Shown piece after piece: positions 57,715 through 64,000 of a stretch of DNA of 64,000 bases. The translations under genes and the position numbers were made by a program. The stretch is from SPJN01 sp965229935 (GTDB lineage Bacteria; Pseudomonadota; Alphaproteobacteria; SPJN01). Below the pieces are notes generated by a model, which was not told the origin of the DNA, did not search any database, and worked only from the letters and a program-made list of their open reading frames with translations. The DNA lies in contig CBDDKB010000002.1 in assembly GCA_965229935.1 (NCBI GenBank), positions 1-64,000 of the forward strand, in the 5' to 3' direction. Within the stretch, counting starts at the first letter, position 1. Each line of letters opens with the position of its first letter.

Positions 57715-59129
57715 AGATGATGAAGCGATTTGGAAGTCTTCTGATCATCGGCGTGTTGACGGCTTGTTCGGTAACACCGGACTATGCGCGCTCTCAAATA
57801 AGCGCTTCAGACTGGCGCGGTGATCTCACTGCCACCGAAGAGGTGCCACAGGAATGGTGGCGGCTTTATGGAGACAGCCAGCTTGATGATCTTGTAAGCC
57901 AAGGTTTGCAAAATAACCATTCCCTGAAGGCTTCGCTTGCCCGCATCGATCAGGCAAGGGCCGATCTGAAAATTGCTGGGGCTTCTCTGCTTCCGTCCGT
58001 GTCGCTCAGTGCGAGCGGGTCGAAACGTGCGGTCCTGGAAGATAGCGGCGACAGCCGACCATTCACTCTCACACCGCAGGGCGGCTTTGCCACGCGGGAT
58101 TGGATCGCGGGCGCAGCAATATCCTATGAGCTTGATCTGTTTGGTAAAAACAGAGCGCGGCAGGAAACCTATGCGGCGCTGTTGAATGAAGAGCAGTATC
58201 AGTATGTGGCGTTGCGATTGGTTTTGACCGCCGAGATTGCGCGAACTTACTTTACCGCTTTGGCGCTCGCAGAACGTAGGAGCATAGCCGAACAGCTTCA
58301 TGAAAATGCGCAAGCTGTGCTCGAAAGCCTGAATGCTGACTTGGCAACCGGGCGCGATGTTGCCCGGCAGTTTGCAGGACAGCGGGCCGTGATTGCCGAG
58401 AGAGCGACGACTGTCGCAGCAATATCATTGGCAGAGGCAAAGGCCAGAAACGCATTGGCGGTACTGGTAGGAGATACACCGCAAGACTTCGAGCTTGAAA
58501 GAGGTGCGTTGGCAAATGTGAAGATGCCGCCATTGGCCGTCTTGCAACCGGTTCAATTATTGGAACGGCGGCCCGATTTGATGGCGGCAGAGGCCGTGTT
58601 GATTGCAGCAAATGCGGATATTGGGAGGGCAAAAGCCGCGCTCTATCCTTCGATCAATTTGGGGGCAGGTCTTGCGGCGGCACAACCGATCATCGGCTCG
58701 CCGTCTGCCATAGCGGCTTTGATTGGCTCAATCACTGCGCCCCTGTTTGAAGGGGGCAGGCTACATGGCCAGCTAGATAAGGCGGAGGCGCGCAAACTGG
58801 AGTTGACGGAGCTATATATTCAGTCGGTTTTAGAGGCTTATGGGGAAGCCGAAGACAGTCTTGCGGCGGTCAAATGGATTGGCGTGCAAGCCCAACATCG
58901 GGCTGGCGGCAAGCAATCCAGATTGCAAACGCTTAAAATTGCCGAGCAGCAATTCGCGAATGGAACGATCTCCTATCGGGATTTGTCGCGCGAAAGTGAT
59001 GCGTTCTTACAAGCCCAAGACGGCCAGTTGATGACCACGCTTGCTGAGCTTGGCGCGTCTGTCGATCTGATCAAAGCGATGGGCGGCGGCTGGAAGCCAT
59101 CTCAAGATAGCGGTGAGAGTGACGAATAG
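57711..59129 (+). CDS. NodT-family outer-membrane lipoprotein channel
   Basis: 472 residues. The signal peptide ends at a lipobox (LTACSVTPDY), so the protein is a lipid-anchored TolC-type channel; two homologous helix repeats include the ISYELDLFGKNRARQETYAAL and ERRPDLMAAEAVLIAANADIG segments typical of the NodT/CusC group. It completes the CusBA pump. It overlaps cusA by 4 bases. Confidence 0.9.
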   Translation: MKMMKRFGSLLIIGVLTACSVTPDYARSQISASDWRGDLTATEEVPQEWWRLYGDSQLDDLVSQGLQNNHSLKASLARIDQARADLKIAGASLLPSVSLSASGSKRAVLEDSGDSRPFTLTPQGGFATRDWIAGAAISYELDLFGKNRARQETYAALLNEEQYQYVALRLVLTAEIARTYFTALALAERRSIAEQLHENAQAVLESLNADLATGRDVARQFAGQRAVIAERATTVAAISLAEAKARNALAVLVGDTPQDFELERGALANVKMPPLAVLQPVQLLERRPDLMAAEAVLIAANADIGRAKAALYPSINLGAGLAAAQPIIGSPSAIAALIGSITAPLFEGGRLHGQLDKAEARKLELTELYIQSVLEAYGEAEDSLAAVKWIGVQAQHRAGGKQSRLQTLKIAEQQFANGTISYRDLSRESDAFLQAQDGQLMTTLAELGASVDLIKAMGGGWKPSQDSGESDE

Positions 59130-59158
59130 AATGTGTGAATGGAATCAAATCGAACGCC

Positions 59159-59190
59159 TTGACTCTGGACTATGGTCCATAGTTTAGGCT
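59159..59190 (+). promoter_or_regulatory. MerR-type promoter with operator dyad
   Basis: The -35 box TTGACT and a -10 box TAGGCT are 20 bp apart, longer than the normal 17. A perfect palindrome, ACTATGG-T-CCATAGT (59169-59183), lies between them. The long spacer with a centred dyad is characteristic of MerR-family activators that twist DNA. Confidence 0.75.
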
Positions 59191-59207
59191 GAAAATAGGA
59201 GGTCGAA

Positions 59208-59624
59208 ATGCTGATAGGACAACTGGCAAAAAAAACAGGGTTTTCCGTTGATACCATCCGCTATTACGAGCGGCAGGGATTGCTGGCCCCTACATCAACC
59301 CGGCCTTCCGGTTATCGTGAATATTCAGCTTCGGATGTGGACCGATTGACTTTCATCGGAGAGGCAAAAGAGCTTGGCTTTTCTCTTGCAGAAATCGGTG
59401 ATTTGGCATCGTTGAAAGAGAGCAACAACACAACCTGTCGGCAAGTGAAAGGTCAGGCAGAAAAGAAGTTAGCAGAAGTTCAGGAAAAACTGAAATCGCT
59501 TCGGGCACTCGAAGCTGAGCTTAAAAACTTGATCACAAAGTGCGCGGGCGATAGCAGCGGTCTTGAGGATTGTGCGATCATGTCCCGGCTGGACGGGAAG
59601 GAAAGGGGAGGCGGTGAAGTTTAG
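59208..59624 (+). CDS. MerR family metal-responsive regulator
   Basis: 138 residues. The winged-helix DNA-binding domain opens MLIGQLAKKTGFSVDTIRYY, then ERQGLLAPTSTRPSGYREYS; a coiled coil follows. Cys residues in NTTCRQVK, the TKCAGDSSGLEDCAIM loop and near it supply the metal-binding site, arranged more like ZntR/CadR/PbrR than CueR. It is autoregulated from the promoter at 59159 and probably activates the four genes downstream. The metal cannot be told. Confidence 0.85.
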   Translation: MLIGQLAKKTGFSVDTIRYYERQGLLAPTSTRPSGYREYSASDVDRLTFIGEAKELGFSLAEIGDLASLKESNNTTCRQVKGQAEKKLAEVQEKLKSLRALEAELKNLITKCAGDSSGLEDCAIMSRLDGKERGGGEV

Positions 59625-60417
59625 ATATTCGGCACTATTAGGAGCTGTTTTGCTGCCGTTGTTTGTCTCAGGTAAGAGTTGGGCTCATGACCCCATCTTT
59701 TCCCCTGGTCCCCATGTCCTATACAAAGGAGGGGTCGAGACAGCGTTGCATATAGAACGGTCTGAGCAGGTCGGGGACCGCGAATCTCATACTGCCGCAG
59801 AATTGACTTATGGTGTTACCGGCGATTGGGCCATTGGTCTTGAGCTTCCCTATGTCGCCAGAAGTGACGGTGCCGACGGGATCGGTAATCCGTCCATTTT
59901 TACGAAGTACAGATTTTGGAGAGATGATCAGTTCAGGGCGCAGGAATCAGCAGCGATCCTTGCAAGGCTTATTTCTGACTTGTCGGGCAGCTCTGTAGGG
60001 CCTGACGCAACCGATGCACTTATCGGGCTGACCTATGGATATGAAGGATTGACATGGTATCGCTGGGCTTCAGCACGGTATCGGTATAACGGAAAGACAG
60101 ATGCGGGTCTTGATCGAGGAGATAAAGGCTTTGCCGATCTCGCAATCGGTTATCGGCCAACGCCTCCTAGCTACTATCGCCCGGACACGGTATTCTTACT
60201 AGAACTGAATGGAGAGTGGACTGACCAGTCCACACAAAGTGGCGTAAGCTTGGCCAACTCCGGTGGTCGGGAACTTTTTCTTTCACCCGGCATTTTCTGG
60301 ACTTTGAGAAACTTTGCAGTCAAGTCCGGCGTGCAAGTACCCGTCTGGTCAAATCTCAACGGAATGCAGGCTAAGAGCGACTATCGTGGGAGCCTGACCC
60401 TGGAATTTCACTGGTAA
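59614..60417 (+). CDS. outer-membrane transporter-like protein (Phenol_MetA_deg type)
   Basis: 267 residues from the GTG at 59614, overlapping the MerR gene by 11 bases, with a GGGGAGG site. A signal peptide (YSALLGAVLLPLFVSGKSWA) precedes a beta barrel: AELTYGVTGDWAIGLELPYV, FTKYRFWRDDQ, LTLEFHW at the end (aromatic terminus). The pattern fits the MetA-pathway/transporter barrel group. In this setting it may let metal or a ligand cross the outer membrane. Confidence 0.7.
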   Translation: MKFRYSALLGAVLLPLFVSGKSWAHDPIFSPGPHVLYKGGVETALHIERSEQVGDRESHTAAELTYGVTGDWAIGLELPYVARSDGADGIGNPSIFTKYRFWRDDQFRAQESAAILARLISDLSGSSVGPDATDALIGLTYGYEGLTWYRWASARYRYNGKTDAGLDRGDKGFADLAIGYRPTPPSYYRPDTVFLLELNGEWTDQSTQSGVSLANSGGRELFLSPGIFWTLRNFAVKSGVQVPVWSNLNGMQAKSDYRGSLTLEFHW

Positions 60418-60432
60418 CGAAAGGAGAAATCG

Positions 60433-60741
60433 ATGACAAAATCAATCTTAAAACTCGCCGTTCTGGCGGTGTTCTTTTCGGTGCCGACGATGGCATCGGA
60501 GGGTCATGAAGGTACGCGCTTTGATATGCGGGTGGATGGCGTAGCGTGCCCCTATTGTGCTTACGGGATTGAAAAAAAGTTCAAGAAAATAGACGGCGTC
60601 AAGAACATTGATGTTGATCTGGAGCAGGGAATGGTTTCGGTATGCACATCCGATACGGTAGCGTTCTCAGATGAGCGCCTTACAGAGCTGTTCAATGATG
60701 CCGGGTTCACCTATCGCAGCAAGAAGATGGGTAAATGTTGA
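60433..60741 (+). CDS. exported heavy-metal-associated (MerP-like) protein
   Basis: 102 residues. A signal peptide (KLAVLAVFFSVPTMA) leads to a single HMA fold: MRVDGVACPYCAYGIEKKFK, IDGVKNIDVDLEQGMV and onward. The CxxC is CPYC. MerP-type proteins carry Hg(II) or other soft metals in the periplasm to a MerT-like importer, which is encoded just downstream. Confidence 0.85.
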   Translation: MTKSILKLAVLAVFFSVPTMASEGHEGTRFDMRVDGVACPYCAYGIEKKFKKIDGVKNIDVDLEQGMVSVCTSDTVAFSDERLTELFNDAGFTYRSKKMGKC

Positions 60742-60953
60742 TACGCCCGGTGCTCAACACAATTGTCACTTGTCCGAATTGCGGCGGGCAATTTGAGGAG
60801 AAGATGCCGACGGATTCATGCCAGTATTTTTATAATTGTCCAGGCTGTTCAGAACTCTTGAAACCTTCACCCGGTGACTGTTGTGTTTTTTGCTCATATG
60901 GGAGCGTCCCTTGCCCGCCCGTTCAAGAATGCAAGGACAGGTGTGATGGTTGA
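60735..60953 (+). CDS. GDCCVxC domain-containing protein
   Basis: 72 residues from the ATG at 60735, overlapping the MerP-like stop. Five Cys pairs are seen: TCPNCGG, NCPGCSE and the hallmark GDCCVFCSYGSVPCPPVQEC. Homologs often have selenocysteine in this motif; here it is Cys. Known members occur with mercury-type genes, function unclear. It overlaps the MerT-like gene by 8 bases. Confidence 0.85.
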   Translation: MLIRPVLNTIVTCPNCGGQFEEKMPTDSCQYFYNCPGCSELLKPSPGDCCVFCSYGSVPCPPVQECKDRCDG

Positions 60954-61332
60954 GCCCACGCGTCCAAGGAAATGGGGTTGGCTTATCCTCTTTGCATCAA
61001 CGACCACACTGGTCTGTTGTGTTATTCCAATCATTTTTGTTGCAGCGGGATTAGGAGCCGTAATTGCCAGCACTTACAGTGCCCTGCCATTTCTTTCGAC
61101 CTTGGGGCTGTACAAAGAATTGACCTTTGCCATTACTGGCGGCTTGTTGTTATTGGCGGGTTGGCTCTTATATCGTCCGGGTCGGGCATGTCCGGCGGAC
61201 CCGGAACTTGCCAAAGCTTGCGAGGCGGCAGATCGGATCAACAAACGGCTGTTGAAACTATCGATCACTATATGGCTGCTCAGCATAGGGTCAGCCTATC
61301 TTCTATTACCCTTATCTGTGTTGTTCGATTGA
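60946..61332 (+). CDS. MerT-like membrane transport protein
   Basis: 128 residues from the ATG at 60946; the frame extends upstream to 60874. Three membrane helices: WGWLILFASTTTLVCCVIPIIFVAAGLG (in two halves, with CC-IP as in MerT), a second near ELTFAITGGLLLLAGWLLY and a third at the end (LSITIWLLSIGSAYLLLPLS). PGRACPADPELAKAC between helices 2 and 3 holds two further Cys. It likely imports or exchanges a soft metal with the MerP-like partner. No MerA gene is present. Confidence 0.75.
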   Translation: MVEPTRPRKWGWLILFASTTTLVCCVIPIIFVAAGLGAVIASTYSALPFLSTLGLYKELTFAITGGLLLLAGWLLYRPGRACPADPELAKACEAADRINKRLLKLSITIWLLSIGSAYLLLPLSVLFD

Positions 61333-61475
61333 ATCGTTTCTGTCCGCCCCTAAACCTCTGGTCTAGGATCAGAGGTGTTCCTAAAAGCTCTTTTTATTCA
61401 GCTGCTTGATGGGTATGTCGCTCAAGCGCGCCGATAGCAAATAGTGTGGGTTGCACACCCCCGCAACCAAACATG

Positions 61476-61499
61476 AACCCGGCCTTGTGTCGGGTTTTT
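61476..61499 (+). terminator. intrinsic terminator after an att remnant
   Basis: AACCCGGC and GTCGGGTT (one G-T) form a stem followed by TTT. It directly follows the CCA-AACATG of the att remnant at 61457, as a terminator would follow a tRNA gene. It may be the original tRNA-fMet terminator, displaced by the insertion. Confidence 0.6.
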
Positions 61500-61681
61500 G
61501 TTTGGTCGTGAGGCAGAATTGATTTTACTGCTTTGGGAAATGAGCCGTAGGCGAATAAATTGAAGGGTTCGGAACGGTCCGCAACGCGGATGAGCAGGCG
61601 CACAGGCCGCCTGCTAAAGTGATCGAACGGCAAGCGAGCATCGCTCGCGCGGCAGCACAGTTCAAATCCTACCCCCGTGGG

Positions 61682-61750
61682 CCAGCGAACAGTCCCCCTT
61701 AGGGGCAAAATGGTCCGGGGGACCATTTTGAGGTGAGGCTCACTGAGTCT
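61682..61750 (+). repeat. two-hairpin repeat, copy 2
   Basis: CCAGCGA, then CCCC-CTTA-GGGG, then a 10-bp perfect stem AAAATGGTCC / GGACCATTTT (61707-61729) around GGG, then the tail GAGGTGAGGCTCACTGAG and TCT. Compared with copy 1 (14183-14253), both stems differ in sequence but remain fully paired. Confidence 0.8.
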
Positions 61751-61933
61751 ATCGCAAGACAAAAACTTCTATATTGAAACCCTTGTCCATCGGGCGGGGA
61801 TTTGTTGGTTCTGGGACGTTGGAATGAAACTCGCAAACAGACAAAAGGTCTGTTTGTAAAGGTTCTCAGGCAAGCGGAGCAACGCGACGCGCAGACGGGC
61901 GGAGGAAGGAACGCAACGCGTTCCGACTGACGA

Positions 61934-61955
61934 CAAATCCTACCCCCGCAACCAA
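61934..61955 (+). other. right attachment site (attR)
   Basis: Exact 22-bp copy of the tRNA-fMet 3' end (CAAATCCTACCCCCGCAACC plus AA) without the tRNA body. It pairs with 18646-18667 and marks the return to chromosomal sequence. Confidence 0.8.
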
Positions 61956-62197
61956 ACATCGTTTGCGAATTGATCTGTCGACTTCTTGTTGCTTGCTTCA
62001 CATCCAGCTAAGTGCGGCGGCAAAATTGTATCGTCAATTGCTTGCATCGATTGGGCCCGTTTCACATACGGGTCGTCACCTATAGACCCGCCTTCCTGTA
62101 CTGCCTAAGCAATGTTTGAAAGTACAGCGTGTTAAGGGCCCAAAGCGTTTTATACCGCGGCTTATCCGGAAGCCGAGCCGCTTTTCTTGATGACGCG

Positions 62198-62476
62198 TCA
62201 CGATATTCGGGGAGTTGTCGAACTTCGCGAGGTTCTAAAATTGGCAATAATTGCTACTAGGGAGACAAGGCACCAGGTGCCCTCGAGCACGAAAAATGGA
62301 AGATAGGATATTAGCCAGGAGGCATAGGCGGCAAGCCCTGCGCCAATGACATTCATAGCGCTGTATGACAAAGACCGCCGCCCCAGTAGTCCAGATACGT
62401 TTAGTGCAAAAGCAAGCAGTAACAATGCTACACCAGCGGTTCCAACCCAGTCCGCGAACTGGAATTGATCAAGCAT
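62198..62476 (-). CDS. CBU_0592-like small membrane protein
   Basis: 92 residues with three hydrophobic segments: WVGTAGVALLLLAFALNVSG, SAMNVIGAGLAAYASWLISY and FFVLEGTWCLVSLVAIIANF. This pattern matches the CBU_0592 family of unknown function. It overlaps the oxygenase stop by 8 bases, so it is translated after it. Confidence 0.65.
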   Translation of the reverse strand: MLDQFQFADWVGTAGVALLLLAFALNVSGLLGRRSLSYSAMNVIGAGLAAYASWLISYLPFFVLEGTWCLVSLVAIIANFRTSRSSTTPRIS

Positions 62477-63611
62477 TGCCGCTCATCCGATCCAGCCACC
62501 ATTGGTTTAGCTGCCAGATCGATTTTTCTAGCGGCGACAGCCGCCCTTGCTGGGTAAGGGGGGCGTTCAGGCCCTCCCAGACTTTGTCGTTTGCCTCAAT
62601 GTCTTCACGATGAATGACGTTTACCAGCTCCGCATTTGCTTCGCAGGCTTCTGTAAACCCTTTTAGATCCAAATGAGCACGCGGGTGAAGCAAATGAATC
62701 TTCAAAAGCATCCTGTCCGCTGCTGTTGGGAAAACCTGGTACCAGGCCACGCTAGTGCCTTGAAAGGCTAACAGGAAATGGGGGAACAACACCGTCGCGA
62801 ACAGATCACGTTGTTGCCATTCTTCCAGCCCATCAATTTGCGGCAGGTCTGGTGCTGGACCGTCCTGCGCCGCGACCATGTGCAAAATGGACCATGGGCC
62901 AGTATTGTCCGGTATTTTTGAATCTCTTGCGTGAAACAGTGGTTCAATCGTTTGGGCGTGTGTGGCGATGTGGTGATAGGCCTCCATAAAATTTTCTACC
63001 AACACCTTCCAGTTCCACGGACTGTCAAATTCCAGTGTTTTCACCACGACCATGTCGTCGAGCCTGAATTTCTCAAAGTAATGCGCATAGTCAGCAACCA
63101 GCGGAGCGAAAGGTGCTGCATCTTGGTCTAGATTGGCCATGATGAATCCATTCCAGAATTCAGTTCTGATCTGCGGCAGTGCGCAGCCTTTTTCTGAAAA
63201 CCCTTCTGCGCCATCCATCAGGGGCGCGCGCACCAACTGGCCCGTCGTATCGTAGCTCCAGGCATGATAGGGGCAGGTGAACAGCTTTCGTTTGCCTGCG
63301 CCCTGTGCCAGCGGCGCAGCACGATGCAGGCAAACACGAGACAGAACGCGAAACTCCCCGTCTGTGCCGTGCACAACCATCACAGGTTGGCCGAACAGGT
63401 CCAGCGACAAATACTGGCCAGGTTCAGCGACCTGATCCACGCGCGCCAACGGATGCCAGCTTTTCCGCAATATTTCTTTCTGTTCCACAGCGAAAACATC
63501 ATCGCTCAGATAGGCTTGCGGCGGCAGGGTATAGGCATTGTTCAGTGGCTGACGGGCACGCGCGATCTGTTCCGCGGTCAGGTCAGGGATGTGACTTGGT
63601 GATGTCGTCAT
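62469..63611 (-). CDS. Rieske-type aromatic ring-hydroxylating oxygenase, alpha subunit
   Basis: 380 residues. The Rieske [2Fe-2S] centre is bound by Cys94-x-His96 (VCLHRAAP) and Cys113-xx-His116 (FTCPYHAWSY). The mononuclear iron site is in ENFMEAYHHIATH (His213, His218). Family members hydroxylate aromatic rings or demethylate quaternary amines, using electrons from a separate reductase not seen here. The divergent TetR gene and a palindrome at 63669 suggest regulation by substrate. Confidence 0.9.
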   Translation of the reverse strand: MTTSPSHIPDLTAEQIARARQPLNNAYTLPPQAYLSDDVFAVEQKEILRKSWHPLARVDQVAEPGQYLSLDLFGQPVMVVHGTDGEFRVLSRVCLHRAAPLAQGAGKRKLFTCPYHAWSYDTTGQLVRAPLMDGAEGFSEKGCALPQIRTEFWNGFIMANLDQDAAPFAPLVADYAHYFEKFRLDDMVVVKTLEFDSPWNWKVLVENFMEAYHHIATHAQTIEPLFHARDSKIPDNTGPWSILHMVAAQDGPAPDLPQIDGLEEWQQRDLFATVLFPHFLLAFQGTSVAWYQVFPTAADRMLLKIHLLHPRAHLDLKGFTEACEANAELVNVIHREDIEANDKVWEGLNAPLTQQGRLSPLEKSIWQLNQWWLDRMSGNA

Positions 63612-63668
63612 GACTTCCTCCTGTTGCTGAACAGAAATCTAACATCGGCTGCCGTTTGTGTCAATTAA

Positions 63669-63688
63669 TTTAGATCGATCGATTTAAA
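63669..63688. promoter_or_regulatory. palindrome, candidate TetR operator
   Basis: TTTAGATCGATCGATTTAAA is a 20-bp palindrome with one mismatched pair. It lies in the 113-bp gap between the oxygenase gene and the divergent TetR-type gene. Confidence 0.6.
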
Positions 63689-63724
63689 ATGGACAAGCCG
63701 CTTGAGGTCGTATAGCTTTGCCTG

Positions 63725-64000
63725 ATGACCAGCCAAGCTAAAGCCGCATCTGTGAAAAACCGTCGCCCGGTCGGTAGGCCCCGCGGTGATGGCAAGCCGC
63801 ATCTTACCCGGCAGCGTGTCTTTGAGATTTGCGCGAAACTCATTGCAGAGCATGGCTTTGCGGGCACAAGCATCCGTATGATGGCAACTGCACTGGACTC
63901 ATCGCCAGCCTCTTTGTTCAATCTTTTCGGCTCCAAGGACGGTTTGCTGAACGCGCTTATTACCCATGCCGCGCAGCTATCCTTGTCGTTCTACGATGAA
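63725..64000 (+). CDS. TetR family regulator, truncated by window end
   Basis: The first 92 residues are visible, from the ATG at 63725. After a basic start (KNRRPVGRPRGDGKPHLTRQ) comes the TetR helix-turn-helix domain: RVFEICAKLIAEHGFAGTSI, RMMATALDSSPASLFNLFGS and KDGLLNALI. The SLFNLFGSKDGLL element is the typical recognition-helix region (usually LYYHFGSKEGL). It probably controls the divergent oxygenase gene. Confidence 0.85.
   Translation, partial: MTSQAKAASVKNRRPVGRPRGDGKPHLTRQRVFEICAKLIAEHGFAGTSIRMMATALDSSPASLFNLFGSKDGLLNALITHAAQLSLSFYDE

Larger units (their letters stand above)
61333..61933. other. gene-free right end of the island with attachment-site scars
   Basis: No gene is supported. 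A hairpin is at 61354-61376 (ACCTCTGGTC/GATCAGAGGT). Partial copies of the tRNA-fMet 3' end lie at 61457-61469 (ACCCCCGCAACCA) and 61661-61677 (TTCAAATCCTACCCCCG). A terminator, a two-hairpin repeat and GC-rich short inverted repeats fill the rest. It looks like the layered remains of earlier insertions at the same tRNA. Confidence 0.65.

Noticed and set aside
61394..62001. Minus-strand frames at the right end of the island
   Set aside because: They cover att remnants, a terminator and palindromes, have no ribosome sites and show no recognisable protein pattern.

Overview
The window comes from an alphaproteobacterium of moderate G+C. The evidence is the 16S rRNA, the SspB/FumC/RHH_4 gene group and a chromosomal gene set typical of that class. 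The 16S looks nearest to Kordiimonadales/Emcibacterales-like lineages, but this is an impression from memory and was not computed. Four blocks can be separated.

(1) 1-11930, ordinary chromosome: the end of an AsmA-like gene, an RHH_4 protein, fumarase FumC, SspB, a nitroreductase, a membrane protein, a gamma carbonic anhydrase, an enoyl-CoA hydratase, a GMC oxidoreductase, an HCCA-isomerase-like protein, a rhomboid protease, a DUF4389 protein, a CBS protein and a patatin-like phospholipase. (2) 11931-18666, a complete rrn operon: promoter, 16S, tRNA-Ala(TGC), tRNA-Ile(GAT), 23S, 5S and initiator tRNA-fMet. The spacers hold several structured repeats, and both tRNA-Ile and tRNA-fMet are flanked by partial tandem copies of themselves.

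(3) About 18646-61955, a 43.3-kb integrated genomic island whose outer ends are a 22-bp direct repeat of the tRNA-fMet 3' end. Its left part is a mobility and defence module: a large serine recombinase, a second (tyrosine) integrase beside an apparently intact attP-like site containing a tRNA-Lys 3' fragment, a Fic protein behind a multi-site operator, ArdA, two proteins with PD-(D/E)XK-like motifs, a J-domain membrane protein with a zinc-ribbon partner, a VirD4/TraG-like ATPase, a MobC-like protein and a relaxase. No VirB-type secretion genes are present, so the element looks mobilizable rather than self-conjugative. Its right part is metal cargo: a CzcCBA-type RND pump with a CDF transporter; a CsoR-controlled copper cluster (CopA oxidase, CopB, a DUF2231 protein, a His-rich mini-lipoprotein, an APC permease, a Cu P1B ATPase, a methyltransferase and a DUF3703 protein); a CusBA plus NodT-type outer-membrane silver/copper pump; and a MerR-controlled group with MerP-, GDCCVxC- and MerT-like proteins but no mercuric reductase.

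(4) 61956-64000, chromosome again: a small membrane protein, a Rieske-type ring-hydroxylating oxygenase alpha subunit and a divergent, truncated TetR regulator.

The genes of the island fit together as a transferable metal-detoxification package. Outer-membrane, periplasmic and inner-membrane efflux parts are each present more than once, with three metal sensors or sensor sites. The most unusual signals are the two unrelated integrase modules, the TCTCCGCA operator array before fic, a two-hairpin repeat with compensatory base changes found next to the tRNA-Ala gene and near the island's right end, and a hairpin repeat placed after each rRNA gene.
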